7,893 bases of DNA from contig JBQTHP010000064.1 of the NCBI GenBank assembly GCA_052389755.1, positions 1 to 7,893 on the forward strand. Reading direction: 5' to 3'. Made by a program: the position numbers and the translations under genes. The notes beneath the pieces are model-generated. The model made no database searches. It saw only the letters and a program-made list of their open reading frames with translations, and was not told the DNA's origin. Of the stretch, positions 1-6,055 are shown one piece after another (positions within the stretch are counted from its first letter, which is position 1; every line of letters starts with the position of its first letter). The stretch is from JBQTHP01 sp052389755. GTDB lineage: Bacteria > Pseudomonadota > Gammaproteobacteria > Steroidobacterales > Steroidobacteraceae.

Positions 1-17
1 ATCAGCCGCTGCGTCAC
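1..17 (-). CDS. possible start of a downstream gene, cut by the left edge
   Basis: On the minus strand the ATPase stop codon (TGA, 14-16) is contained in GTGA, so a GTG start at 17-15 would overlap it by 4 bases. Reading on gives Val/Met-Thr-Gln-Arg-Leu before the sequence ends. Such overlaps are usual between translationally coupled genes in an operon. No good ribosome-binding site lies at normal spacing; the nearest purine-rich stretch (GGAGGA) is well over ten bases upstream. With only five codons visible nothing can be said of the product. Confidence 0.2.
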
Positions 18-1864
18 GCGCCGCTTCTGAGCTTTTCCTCCGCGTACAACGACAATTCGATCATGCGCTCCAGGAGCTGATCGGGCGGCAGCCCGGCGAA
101 GTTTCGCAGCACCAACTCCTTGACATAGAGCCGGATCAGGTAGCGCAGCTTGAGCGCCTGTGTACGCGATGCAAATACGAAGTCGCGATGGCCGTTGTTG
201 ACGACGATGACGTTGCGCGCCTGATCGAAGCGCGAGCGCCAGAGCTCGCCCGCAGCGCGCTCCAGCGTATAGCCGGGAAGCCCGCGAGCGTTGACGACGC
301 CGGAGGCGGTGACCGGCAGTAACGAATCGGTGATGGTGACCAGCGCCTCGGCGCTGCAGGCGATCTCCCGCTGCCGCACCGTGACGCGAATCCTCGCGAG
401 CCCAAGCGCGCGCGCAGCAGTGAATGTCACTTCCTGGTCATGCGGAGTTTCGAGCGATCCCGCGCCCTCGAGGATTTCCCACGCAAAGCTCAGGTCTTCC
501 TCGACTCGCCGGCGCGATCGGTCGCGCGGCAGGGCGCGGAGGCGGCGCGACTCGCCGACGCCGATCGTCGCAGCGGCGGGCGAAATCACGACGCTGAAGA
601 GCGGCCCGGCATACTCAAAGAACTGGCGCTGCGCAACCCCTGGCGCCGACGGCTCCACGACTCCGAGCAACTCATCGACCGCGGAGCCCACCTCATCACC
701 CGCACGCTCGCCGTCGTTAGCATGACTTTCCGCGGGCAAGGGCGCCGACGGTCCGTCGGGGAGTCTCCTTCGGGCCTGAACGTCAAACCAGTCATATTCC
801 TCCGGCGGCAGTGCGAGCAGCGCTTCGCGGAACGCGCGTTGAATCGTGCGCAACAGCTGCTGACTGGCCTGCTCCTCCTCGGCGCGCCGTTGCTCGTCGA
901 TGACGGCGGAGAGCGCATCCCCGAGCGGCCTGAGCGCTTCGACGAGCGCCGCGAATCGCTCGTCGTGAATGATGCCGCTGCGCGTGCCCGGAGTGAGGTT
1001 CAGAAACGGCGCGTCGATAAGCCCCTGCAGATAGCGCGTCGACCAGGGGCCGTTCTCGAGACCCGGCAACGTCGCGAGGTCCTCGATCACGCGCGTGCCG
1101 GAGCGTGAAAGCGCGATGCGCGACGCGTCCGAGGGCTCGTCGAGATAGAGCTCGCAGTACACCTCGCCGAACGGCGTGCCCACCGGCGGCAGCTGGTGCA
1201 GGAGCCGCCCCTCGAACTGGCGCGGCTCGACTTCGAATTGCTTGCGCGCGAGGCGGTCGATCACGGTGATGTGCACGCCGGACTGGCGAATGCGGTCGCG
1301 CAGCTCGGAGGCGAGATACCACTGGATCTTCTCACCACTCAGGGCGCGGATGCCCTCGAGCAGCGGCGCAATCCGGATTTCGGTGCCGCGCTCCACAAAC
1401 AGAACCCGGCGCATGCCCACCTGGTACCCGGGATCGCCCTTGCGCATCTTCATCTGGTAGCTGCGCTGGTCGGCACCGGTGGAGTTCACCGTGAGGTTTT
1501 CGCCCACGGTCCAGAAGCTCAACAAGCCGATGCCGAACTCGCCCTGCAGGCCATTCACCGCTCCGTCCGTCTTGAGGCGGCGCTTGATGGAATCGCAGAT
1601 ATGAGTGGCCACATAGCGGAAGTCGGGCACGCCGTCCGGGCCGCGCGGCACGCCGTCGCCGTCGTCGTGAATCGCAAGGTAGTGCTCGCCGTGGTCGCGG
1701 CCGCGCGTGATCGTCACGCTGCGCGCGTGTGCATCGATGCTGTTCTCGACGAACTCCGCGATCGCTTTCAGCGGGTTGCTCTGCGAGAGCGCGATGATCC
1801 GGATTGCGTTCCAGTCATCGCCGATGCGCAGCCGTCCGCTCGCCGTTTCCCTCTTGCTCACCAC
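14..1864 (-). CDS. GHKL (Hsp90/MutL/MORC-like) ATPase, HATPase_c_3 type
   Basis: Cytoplasmic 616-aa protein with an N-terminal Bergerat-fold ATPase domain. The motifs are intact. Motif N is EFVENSIDA, with E37 the likely catalytic base and N41 the Mg ligand. Motif I is DDGDG (67-71). The glycine lid is GEFGIG (108-113). Residues 140-310 form a second-half module ending in a conserved-looking LTPGTRSGIIHDERF stretch (290-304). A charged, probably helical region (about 318-350) and a low-complexity linker (365-410) follow. An Ig-like beta segment (about 420-513) comes next, then a C-terminal module (about 530-610) with NNGHRDF and KLRYLIRLYVKELVL. There is no signal peptide or membrane segment. 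The frame stays open upstream to 2218, but that extension lies antisense to the antitoxin gene and lacks domain sequence. The two adjacent GTG codons (1864 and 1861) follow GGGAAAGGGCGA, a usable ribosome-binding site, so I start here. Prokaryotic relatives of MORC ATPases often occur with restriction or other defence genes. The substrate is unknown; a role in DNA processing or protein remodelling is inference. Confidence 0.85.
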   Translation of the reverse strand: MVSKRETASGRLRIGDDWNAIRIIALSQSNPLKAIAEFVENSIDAHARSVTITRGRDHGEHYLAIHDDGDGVPRGPDGVPDFRYVATHICDSIKRRLKTDGAVNGLQGEFGIGLLSFWTVGENLTVNSTGADQRSYQMKMRKGDPGYQVGMRRVLFVERGTEIRIAPLLEGIRALSGEKIQWYLASELRDRIRQSGVHITVIDRLARKQFEVEPRQFEGRLLHQLPPVGTPFGEVYCELYLDEPSDASRIALSRSGTRVIEDLATLPGLENGPWSTRYLQGLIDAPFLNLTPGTRSGIIHDERFAALVEALRPLGDALSAVIDEQRRAEEEQASQQLLRTIQRAFREALLALPPEEYDWFDVQARRRLPDGPSAPLPAESHANDGERAGDEVGSAVDELLGVVEPSAPGVAQRQFFEYAGPLFSVVISPAAATIGVGESRRLRALPRDRSRRRVEEDLSFAWEILEGAGSLETPHDQEVTFTAARALGLARIRVTVRQREIACSAEALVTITDSLLPVTASGVVNARGLPGYTLERAAGELWRSRFDQARNVIVVNNGHRDFVFASRTQALKLRYLIRLYVKELVLRNFAGLPPDQLLERMIELSLYAEEKLRSGA

Positions 1865-2046
1865 TCGCCCTTTCCCTCGGGAAGGAAGTTGACAGTTGGC
1901 GGTTGGCAAAGAGGAAGGGCAGTCGGGTCTTCTCTCGACCGTCAACGTTAGCCGAATCCTACCTGCGTCAATGTTGCGCAGAAAGCCGTCGGTGGTGGTC
2001 GTTCGTGACTCGATGACCAGCTTGTCGTCAAGCCGGCTGCCGGCGC

Positions 2047-2077
2047 TTGCCGAGCCGCCTACCGCCAGTGGGATAAT
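2047..2077 (+). promoter_or_regulatory. promoter of the antitoxin gene, predicted leaderless
   Basis: A strong extended -10 (TGG followed by GATAAT, 2072-2077) sits six bases before the antitoxin ATG. TTGCCG at 2047-2052 is a possible -35, though the 19-bp spacer is long; the extended -10 may compensate. Counting seven bases from the end of the -10 puts transcription start at 2084, the A of the ATG. No Shine-Dalgarno sequence precedes that ATG, which fits a leaderless message. Confidence 0.5.
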
Positions 2078-2082
2078 TCCAC
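2068..2082. promoter_or_regulatory. candidate antitoxin operator (quasi-palindrome over the -10 box)
   Basis: GTGG at 2068-2071 and CCAC at 2079-2082 flank an AT-rich centre. The 15-bp element reads GTGG-n-AT-n-AT-n-CCAC about position 2075, with six of seven arm positions complementary. It covers the -10 hexamer and ends just before the predicted transcription start. AbrB/VapB antitoxins commonly bind inverted repeats in their own promoter, so this is the obvious site for autorepression. Binding itself is inferred. Confidence 0.4.
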
Positions 2083-2083
2083 C

Positions 2084-2311
2084 ATGATCCTTACCCTTGA
2101 TGCCAAACGCCGTTTGACCGTGCCGGCGAGCCTCGCACCCGCCAAGCCGGGCGATCATTTCAAAGCGGAATTCGATCCCGAGGAAGACGCGATCGTGTTC
2201 CGCCGGATCGCCAAGCATGCCGACTGGCTGGAAGTACTCAAGCGCTGCCCGGTGAGCATGGACGATCTCCCATCGCGGCGCCGCGAGTATCCGAAGCGTC
2301 CCAGGCTGTGA
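2084..2311 (+). CDS. vapB: AbrB/SpoVT-fold antitoxin (VapB type)
   Basis: Antitoxin of a type II VapBC pair, 75 aa. Residues 2-42 are a swapped-hairpin AbrB domain: LTLDAKRRLTVPASL is the standard opening, and a DAIVFRRI strand closes it. The tail (43-75, DWLEVLKRCPVSMDDLPSRRR) is the toxin-binding region and would normally wrap a PIN toxin. Its stop overlaps the GTG of the following vapC by 4 bases (GTGA, 2308-2311), a typical antitoxin-toxin arrangement. The toxin behind it is broken, so this is now an orphan antitoxin that can presumably still bind DNA, including its own promoter, or perhaps neutralise a related VapC elsewhere. The start is fixed by the AbrB domain and by a promoter directly upstream. 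The ATG has no ribosome-binding site, consistent with leaderless translation. Confidence 0.85.
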   Translation: MILTLDAKRRLTVPASLAPAKPGDHFKAEFDPEEDAIVFRRIAKHADWLEVLKRCPVSMDDLPSRRREYPKRPRL

Positions 2312-2519
2312 GCTGGTTGCTGGATTCTGACGTCCTCAGTCGGCCAGCAAGGAACAGCGGCGATGCTCGCGTGCTCGCCTGGCTCGAAAGACGAGAGGAC
2401 CACTGTTACAGGAGCTACAAGCCGCCGGGCAACTGATGCCCGTCGAGGACAGTTACATTGCCGCCATCGCGCGTCGCCACAATCGCACCGCCGCCACAGG
2501 CAACGTCAGCGGAGATCCT
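2308..2519 (+). pseudogene. vapC: remnant of a VapC-type PIN-domain toxin, internal deletion and lost 3' end
   Basis: VapC toxins are PIN-fold ribonucleases of about 130 aa. Here the N-terminal part is clear from GTG 2308: SWLLDSDVLSRPARN, carrying the first catalytic Asp region (residues 6-8), then ARVLAWLERREDHCY. After TGTTAC (2404-2409) this frame loses homology and stops at 2434-2436. In the next frame, from 2406, the C-terminal part of the same family appears: LQELQAAGQLMPVEDSYIAAIARRHNRTAATGNVS, with the acidic VEDSYIAA motif. The middle of the protein, with the conserved Glu, is missing (perhaps about 60 residues, judged from the family's usual length). The end after TGNVS is missing too. 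The two remnants are in different frames, so no active nuclease can be made. CTGTTAC may be the microhomology where the deletion closed. The identification is by recognised family sequence; the deletion mechanism is inference. Confidence 0.75.
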
Positions 2520-2834
2520 ATGCCCATTGATATCGACGGACTCACCGAGGCGGAACTTGTCGACCTCAACCACCGCATCGTCGAACGTCTGCGGTTCCTT
2601 CAGCAGATGCGTGCCCATTCGCGCATGCTGGAATTTCGGATAGGAGACCGCGTCAGTTTTCGGCCGGACGCAGGCCCACCGGTTGCCGGGGTCATCACTC
2701 GTTACAACCGCAAGACCGTGACGCTCATCGCCGAGGACGGGCGCCGCTGGAACGTAGCGCCCGGATTCTTGAGCAAAGTGTCTGAATCCGAGAGCGGCGC
2801 GAGCGGAAAGGTAATCAAGCTTCGTCGGGAATAG
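2520..2834 (+). CDS. small basic protein with KOW/SH3-like domain, function unknown
   Basis: A 104-aa conserved-type hypothetical protein. Residues 8-38 look helical (LTEAELVDLNHRIVERLRFL). Residues 39-87 look like a small beta-barrel of the KOW/SH3/Tudor kind: FRIGDRVSFRP, then VAGVITRYNRKTVTLIAEDG and WNVAPGFL. The tail is polar and basic. I recall similar proteins opening with MPIDIDGLTEAEL in proteobacteria, but know of no assigned function; nucleic-acid binding is a guess from the barrel and charge. I start at ATG 2520 because GGAG (2511-2514) lies five bases upstream and the domain begins here. The same frame is open further upstream: ATG 2436 would add 28 residues, but those are the tail of the broken toxin. 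If that start were used, overlapping the TGA of the first toxin fragment, a chimeric 132-aa protein would result. Confidence 0.7.
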   Translation: MPIDIDGLTEAELVDLNHRIVERLRFLQQMRAHSRMLEFRIGDRVSFRPDAGPPVAGVITRYNRKTVTLIAEDGRRWNVAPGFLSKVSESESGASGKVIKLRRE

Positions 2835-2897
2835 GTCGTGCGCGTAAGGCGGGCAGCGCGTCGAGGGCGCAAGCGCTGAAGCACGAGTCGGGGGGCG

Positions 2898-4124
2898 ATG
2901 ACGGCTTTCATCACCATCCTTTTTGTCCTGACCTACATCGGCATGGCGCTGGGGCGCGTCCCGGGCTTGAGGATCGATCGCTCCGGGATCGCCATGATCA
3001 TCGCGGTCGTGCTGGTTGCTTTCGGCGCCGTGCCCGGCGACGAAATAGCGGGCGCGATTCATTTTCCGACCCTGCTCCTGATGGGTGGACTCATGATCCT
3101 CTCCGCCCGCGTCGGGGCCGCCGGTTTCTACGACGCGACGGCTGCATGGATCGCGCATCAGGCCGGGCGACCGCTCCGCCTGCTCGCGCTGACGATCGCG
3201 GTCGGCGGCACACTCTCCGCCTTCCTCGTCAACGACATCGTCGTTTTCGCGATGACCCCGCTCCTCTGTACCGGCCTGGCGGCACGCAAGCTCGATCCGC
3301 GGCCCTTCCTCTTTGGCCTGGCCGCAGCCAGTAATGCCGGTTCCGCCGCCACGCTGATCGGCAATCCGCAGAACATCCTGATCGGCCAGGTCGGTCGGCT
3401 CGATTTCTGGTCATATCTGGCGGCTGCCAGCGTGCCGGCGCTCGGGGGTCTTGCCATCACCTTTGGATGCATTGCCGTGGCCTGGCAAGGGAGCCTGGCC
3501 GTGAAAACCGCCGAGGCGACCATCCCCGCACCCGTCTTCGATCGTCGTCGGGCGGGCCTCTGCGGTGCCGCATTGATCGTGCTGCTCGTTCTTTTCGCCA
3601 CTCCGTTGCCGCGCGAGATTTCCGCTCTGCTGGTCGCAGCGTGCCTCGTCGTCAGCCGCTCGCTGCCCAGCCGGCAGCTCCTGGATGAGATCGACTTGCC
3701 ACTGCTCATCCTGCTCGCAGGCCTGTTTGTCGTGAACGATGCCTTTGCGCGAACCGGCCTGCCGGAAGAGGCGGTACGCTGGCTCGCTGCTCACGGCCTC
3801 TTGCCCGAGCGGGTTTCGCTGTTGGCGCCAACCGCTCTCTTGCTCAGCAATACGATCGGCAATGTGCCTGCGGTCGTCATGATGCTGGAGAACTGGCCCG
3901 GCGTCGCGCAGGGAACCCTCGTCGGTCTCGCCATTCTTTCGACGCTCGCCGGCAACCTGCTGCTGGCCGGGAGCCTGGCGAATCTGATCGTGGCCGAGCG
4001 AGCATCGGTGAACGGCGTGCGTCTGTCGTTTCGCGACCATGCCAGGGCGGGTGTGCCGATCACCCTGCTCTCGATGCTGCTCGCCGGTTTCTGGCTGTGG
4101 GCCGGAGGGTTCATGCGTCCCTGA
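2898..4124 (+). CDS. SLC13/ArsB-superfamily permease (YbiR-like anion or ion transporter)
   Basis: Inner-membrane secondary transporter of the ion-transporter superfamily, 408 aa, with about ten to twelve hydrophobic segments. The two halves carry the paired signature motifs of the fold. The first half has FLVNDIVVFAMTPL (109-122) followed by SNAGSAATLIGNPQNILIG (145-163). The second half has LLSNTIGNVPAVVMM (315-329) followed by TLAGNLLLAGSLANLIV (349-365). The repeated Ser-Asn and Gly-Asn-x hairpins line the substrate path in relatives. The length is close to YbiR and ArsB and shorter than many dicarboxylate carriers. The substrate cannot be read from sequence; candidates are arsenite, inorganic anions, carboxylates or Na+/H+ exchange. 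No arsenic-resistance gene lies nearby. The ATG at 2898 follows a run of six G residues at 2890-2895, a usable ribosome-binding site. The gene follows the small KOW-like gene by 63 bases and may be co-transcribed with it. Confidence 0.85.
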   Translation: MTAFITILFVLTYIGMALGRVPGLRIDRSGIAMIIAVVLVAFGAVPGDEIAGAIHFPTLLLMGGLMILSARVGAAGFYDATAAWIAHQAGRPLRLLALTIAVGGTLSAFLVNDIVVFAMTPLLCTGLAARKLDPRPFLFGLAAASNAGSAATLIGNPQNILIGQVGRLDFWSYLAAASVPALGGLAITFGCIAVAWQGSLAVKTAEATIPAPVFDRRRAGLCGAALIVLLVLFATPLPREISALLVAACLVVSRSLPSRQLLDEIDLPLLILLAGLFVVNDAFARTGLPEEAVRWLAAHGLLPERVSLLAPTALLLSNTIGNVPAVVMMLENWPGVAQGTLVGLAILSTLAGNLLLAGSLANLIVAERASVNGVRLSFRDHARAGVPITLLSMLLAGFWLWAGGFMRP

Positions 4125-4267
4125 ACGTCATTTTCCAACGTTCGACGGTGGCAATCCTCCAGAGCCAGTGCTGCCGAACGCACTCGCAGATACACGATCT
4201 CGACGCAAACCGGCCGCGCTTGAGCCCCTCGTCCACGTATCACACCAATCCCGGCCGGGCTCCTGCG

Positions 4268-5752
4268 TTACAGCGCGCCCCGCCGGAACGGGCCCCAGAT
4301 CGCAAAAGTTCGGGCGATCGAGGCCTGCGTATTGACAAACAGTGTCTGCCCATTGGGACTGAACGTCGCGCCGGCAAACTCGTCGGCGCTGAAAATGTTC
4401 TGCGCGAAGTCGAACAACCGACCGGTAGGCGTCAGCACGCGCAGCCTGTTGGCTTCCGGGCTGTCCTCGCACAGGAGCACCGCCCCGCGCGGGGTGAGCG
4501 TGAGATTGTCGGGCATGTCGAGCACGGCCTTGCTCGGCGAAGCGAATACCAGTGTGAGCAGCTGGCGGTCGAGGTCGTACATCCAGACCTGCCCGAACCC
4601 TCTGCCAAAGCCGCTCGTCGGGCCGCCTGTCGGGTCGCCCGGCGTGCCGCCCTGGGTGGAGCTGAAGAACATGCGCCGCTTGCCATACCAGATGCCCTCG
4701 AGGCGGCTGAAGTGAGCGGCGCCCCGCGGCGAGCCGGACATCGACATCATCCAGGCGGCTGCCGGATCGTTCTCGATGCCGGTTGGGAAAGTCGGGTTGG
4801 CCTCCGGAATCGTGACCCACCGCGCCCGGAAGGTGGCGCCTACATCCTGCAGGCCGGAGAGATCGACTACCTCGGTCGAGCCCTGCGGGCTGACGCTCAG
4901 CACCTGCAGCGTACCGCCGTCCTCCAGCCGCTTGACCGTGCGCGGGTCGATCGGAGCGATGTAGCGAAAGAATCCGGACGGTCCGGCAAAGTCGTCCTGA
5001 GTCTCGTAGACGATCCCGGTCGTTGGGTCGACAGCGACCGCTTCGTGGGTGAATCGGCCTGCCGCGAGGATGGGTTCCTGGCGGACCAGTTCGCCGGGCC
5101 CGCGATCAGCAGGCACCTCGAAGAGATAGCCGTGCTGCTGCGCGAGATTGATGGTCGTGCCGAGGAAGGTCCGGTTCGCATCGGGACCGTTGACGGTCTC
5201 CTCGCACGTCAGCCAACTGCCCCAAGGCGTCAAGCCGCCGGCACAGTTGAAGTTCGTGCCGTGCAGGCTCAGCCAGTGACCAACCAGTTCGCGGCTGCGC
5301 GGATCGATGTCGAGGTGGCTGGTGCCGCCGCCGGACCTGGGGTCGTAGGCGCTGCCTGCGTTCGCAGCCCCGCCCGCGGGTTGGGCGGTCTCAAAGATGA
5401 CCTCGTGGTTGCGCACGAGCCGAATGGTGCCGCGCGGTCCGACAAAGGCTGCCATGCCGTCGGCCCGCGACGGAGTCGGGATGCCATCGCTCATGGGATC
5501 GCCGGTCGTGCTGAGCAACCGGTACTCAAAGCCTTCCGGCAGAGCGAGAAAAGTCCCCTTGCCGTCGATTTCGGCAACAGGGCTGAGAGGCCCATAGCCA
5601 CCGTCCGGCCCGGCGAAGCCCGGCCACAGCGGCCCGCCTTCTGCAGCCAGCGCTGCACGTGCGAGGAAGCCTGAGAACGGGCCGGCGAACGCCGCGCCGC
5701 TCGCTGCGGCTGCGACCCCTCGAAAAAACCCTCGACGATCGAGCCTGGACAC
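4268..5752 (-). CDS. Tat-exported PhoX-family (DUF839) phosphatase-like protein
   Basis: A 494-aa protein of the PhoX/DUF839 family, whose studied members are periplasmic alkaline phosphatases using Ca and Fe. A twin-arginine signal opens it (DRRGFFRG, residues 5-12, then an Ala-rich hydrophobic stretch), with likely cleavage after ALA or ALAA (about 36-37). Family landmarks run in order: RNHEVIF (114-120), GGTSHLDID (142-150), WGSWLTCEE (177-185), GRFTHEAVAVDP (232-243), SRLEGIWYG (349-357), DNLTLTPRG (415-423), LLCED (426-430), and FAGATFSPNGQTLFVN (459-474) before the closing FAIWGPF. The Cys in TCEE lies where Pseudomonas PhoX has a metal-ligand Cys. The propeller appears complete, so it is probably functional, but phosphatase activity is inferred. 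The start is GTG 5752, with AGGAGG seven bases upstream. No Pho-box repeats were recognised upstream. It converges on the permease; the 143 bases between them hold no gene or clear terminator. Confidence 0.85.
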   Translation of the reverse strand: MSRLDRRGFFRGVAAAASGAAFAGPFSGFLARAALAAEGGPLWPGFAGPDGGYGPLSPVAEIDGKGTFLALPEGFEYRLLSTTGDPMSDGIPTPSRADGMAAFVGPRGTIRLVRNHEVIFETAQPAGGAANAGSAYDPRSGGGTSHLDIDPRSRELVGHWLSLHGTNFNCAGGLTPWGSWLTCEETVNGPDANRTFLGTTINLAQQHGYLFEVPADRGPGELVRQEPILAAGRFTHEAVAVDPTTGIVYETQDDFAGPSGFFRYIAPIDPRTVKRLEDGGTLQVLSVSPQGSTEVVDLSGLQDVGATFRARWVTIPEANPTFPTGIENDPAAAWMMSMSGSPRGAAHFSRLEGIWYGKRRMFFSSTQGGTPGDPTGGPTSGFGRGFGQVWMYDLDRQLLTLVFASPSKAVLDMPDNLTLTPRGAVLLCEDSPEANRLRVLTPTGRLFDFAQNIFSADEFAGATFSPNGQTLFVNTQASIARTFAIWGPFRRGAL

Positions 5753-5936
5753 AGCTATGCCTCCTGCCCTCGCGATGAGAACGCGGTGGAGCGTGACCTC
5801 CTATCCGAGTCTAACGCGGCCCTTGCCACGGTAAGACGAAATCGTGAACCTTGCATCGAGTGAATGGATGGATCCACGCGGACTCACGTGGTTGGAACGG
5901 TGTGCGGACCGAAGTGGGACTACGAGGTGCAGTTAA
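5753..5936. other. upstream region of the PhoX-like gene, bounded by the IS
   Basis: These 184 bases lie between the PhoX-like start and the left end of the IS, and must hold whatever native promoter remains for that gene. AGGAGG next to its start is the only strong signal. I could not pick a convincing -35/-10 pair on the minus strand. A small inverted repeat, CCACG and CGTGG, lies at about 5875-5891. The minus strand is also open from the IS end to a TAG at 5811-5813, in the frame of the damaged gene on the far side of the IS. Confidence 0.4.
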
Positions 5937-5950
5937 CCCCAATCCGACAA
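5937..5950 (+). repeat. left terminal inverted repeat of the IS
   Basis: CCCCAATCCGACAA. It differs from the right end only at position 4 (C here, T at the right end). It is preceded by the tetranucleotide TTAA. Confidence 0.8.
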
Positions 5951-5957
5951 TTTTCTT

Positions 5958-5986
5958 TTGATCGAGAGCGGCGGATGAATTGAAAA
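5958..5986 (+). promoter_or_regulatory. weak candidate transposase promoter inside the left IS end
   Basis: TTGATC (5958-5963) and TGAAAA (5981-5986) are spaced by 17 bases. The -35 is fair and the -10 is poor. If used, transcription would begin near 5993, inside the left arm of the hairpin that follows. The element's own transcript would then lack most of that arm, while read-through transcripts from outside would contain all of it. Confidence 0.25.
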
Positions 5987-5987
5987 G

Positions 5988-6048
5988 GGCCTCTCGTTGT
6001 GGTTGAAAGCAAGTTACCAGACAAACTTTCTTCCACGAGCGAGAGGCC
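5988..6048 (+). promoter_or_regulatory. long hairpin burying the transposase ribosome-binding site
   Basis: GGCCTCTCG (5988-5996) pairs perfectly with CGAGAGGCC (6040-6048). Inside it GTGG (5999-6002) pairs with CCAC (6033-6036), and GAAAG (6005-6009) with CTTTC (6026-6030), separated by small internal loops (TT/GAG and TT/TT). That makes 18 base pairs around a 16-base loop. The right arm contains GAGAGG (6041-6046), the best ribosome-binding site for the transposase start at 6056. The structure would hide it whenever the whole stem is transcribed. Similar leaders in IS10 and IS50 block transposase synthesis from read-through transcripts; the same role here is inference. Confidence 0.6.
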
Positions 6049-6055
6049 ACTGACT

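Noticed and set aside
440..1108. 222-residue plus-strand frame inside the ATPase gene
   Set aside because: Antisense shadow; Arg-rich with no recognisable domain.
1891..1907. Short tandem AGTTGGC/GGTTGGC near the ATPase start
   Set aside because: Only two imperfect 7-bp units; too short to call a repeat element, although similar motifs can be dispersed in genomes.
1865..2218. Upstream extension of the ATPase frame by 118 residues
   Set aside because: It runs antisense through the antitoxin gene and its promoter, has no domain character, and a start with ribosome-binding site exists at 1864/1861.
4125..4267. Terminator between the convergent permease and PhoX-like genes
   Set aside because: CCCGGCCGGG is present, but its stem would be too short and no T-run follows on either strand.
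4097..5674. 525-residue open frame on the plus strand opposite the PhoX-like gene
   Set aside because: It mirrors the codon pattern of a confidently identified gene on the other strand; the product matches no family I recognise.
5811..6050. 79-residue minus-strand frame spanning the left IS end
   Set aside because: Its start lies inside the IS leader and it crosses the element boundary, so it is a junction artefact, except as the possible displaced tail of the right-hand gene.
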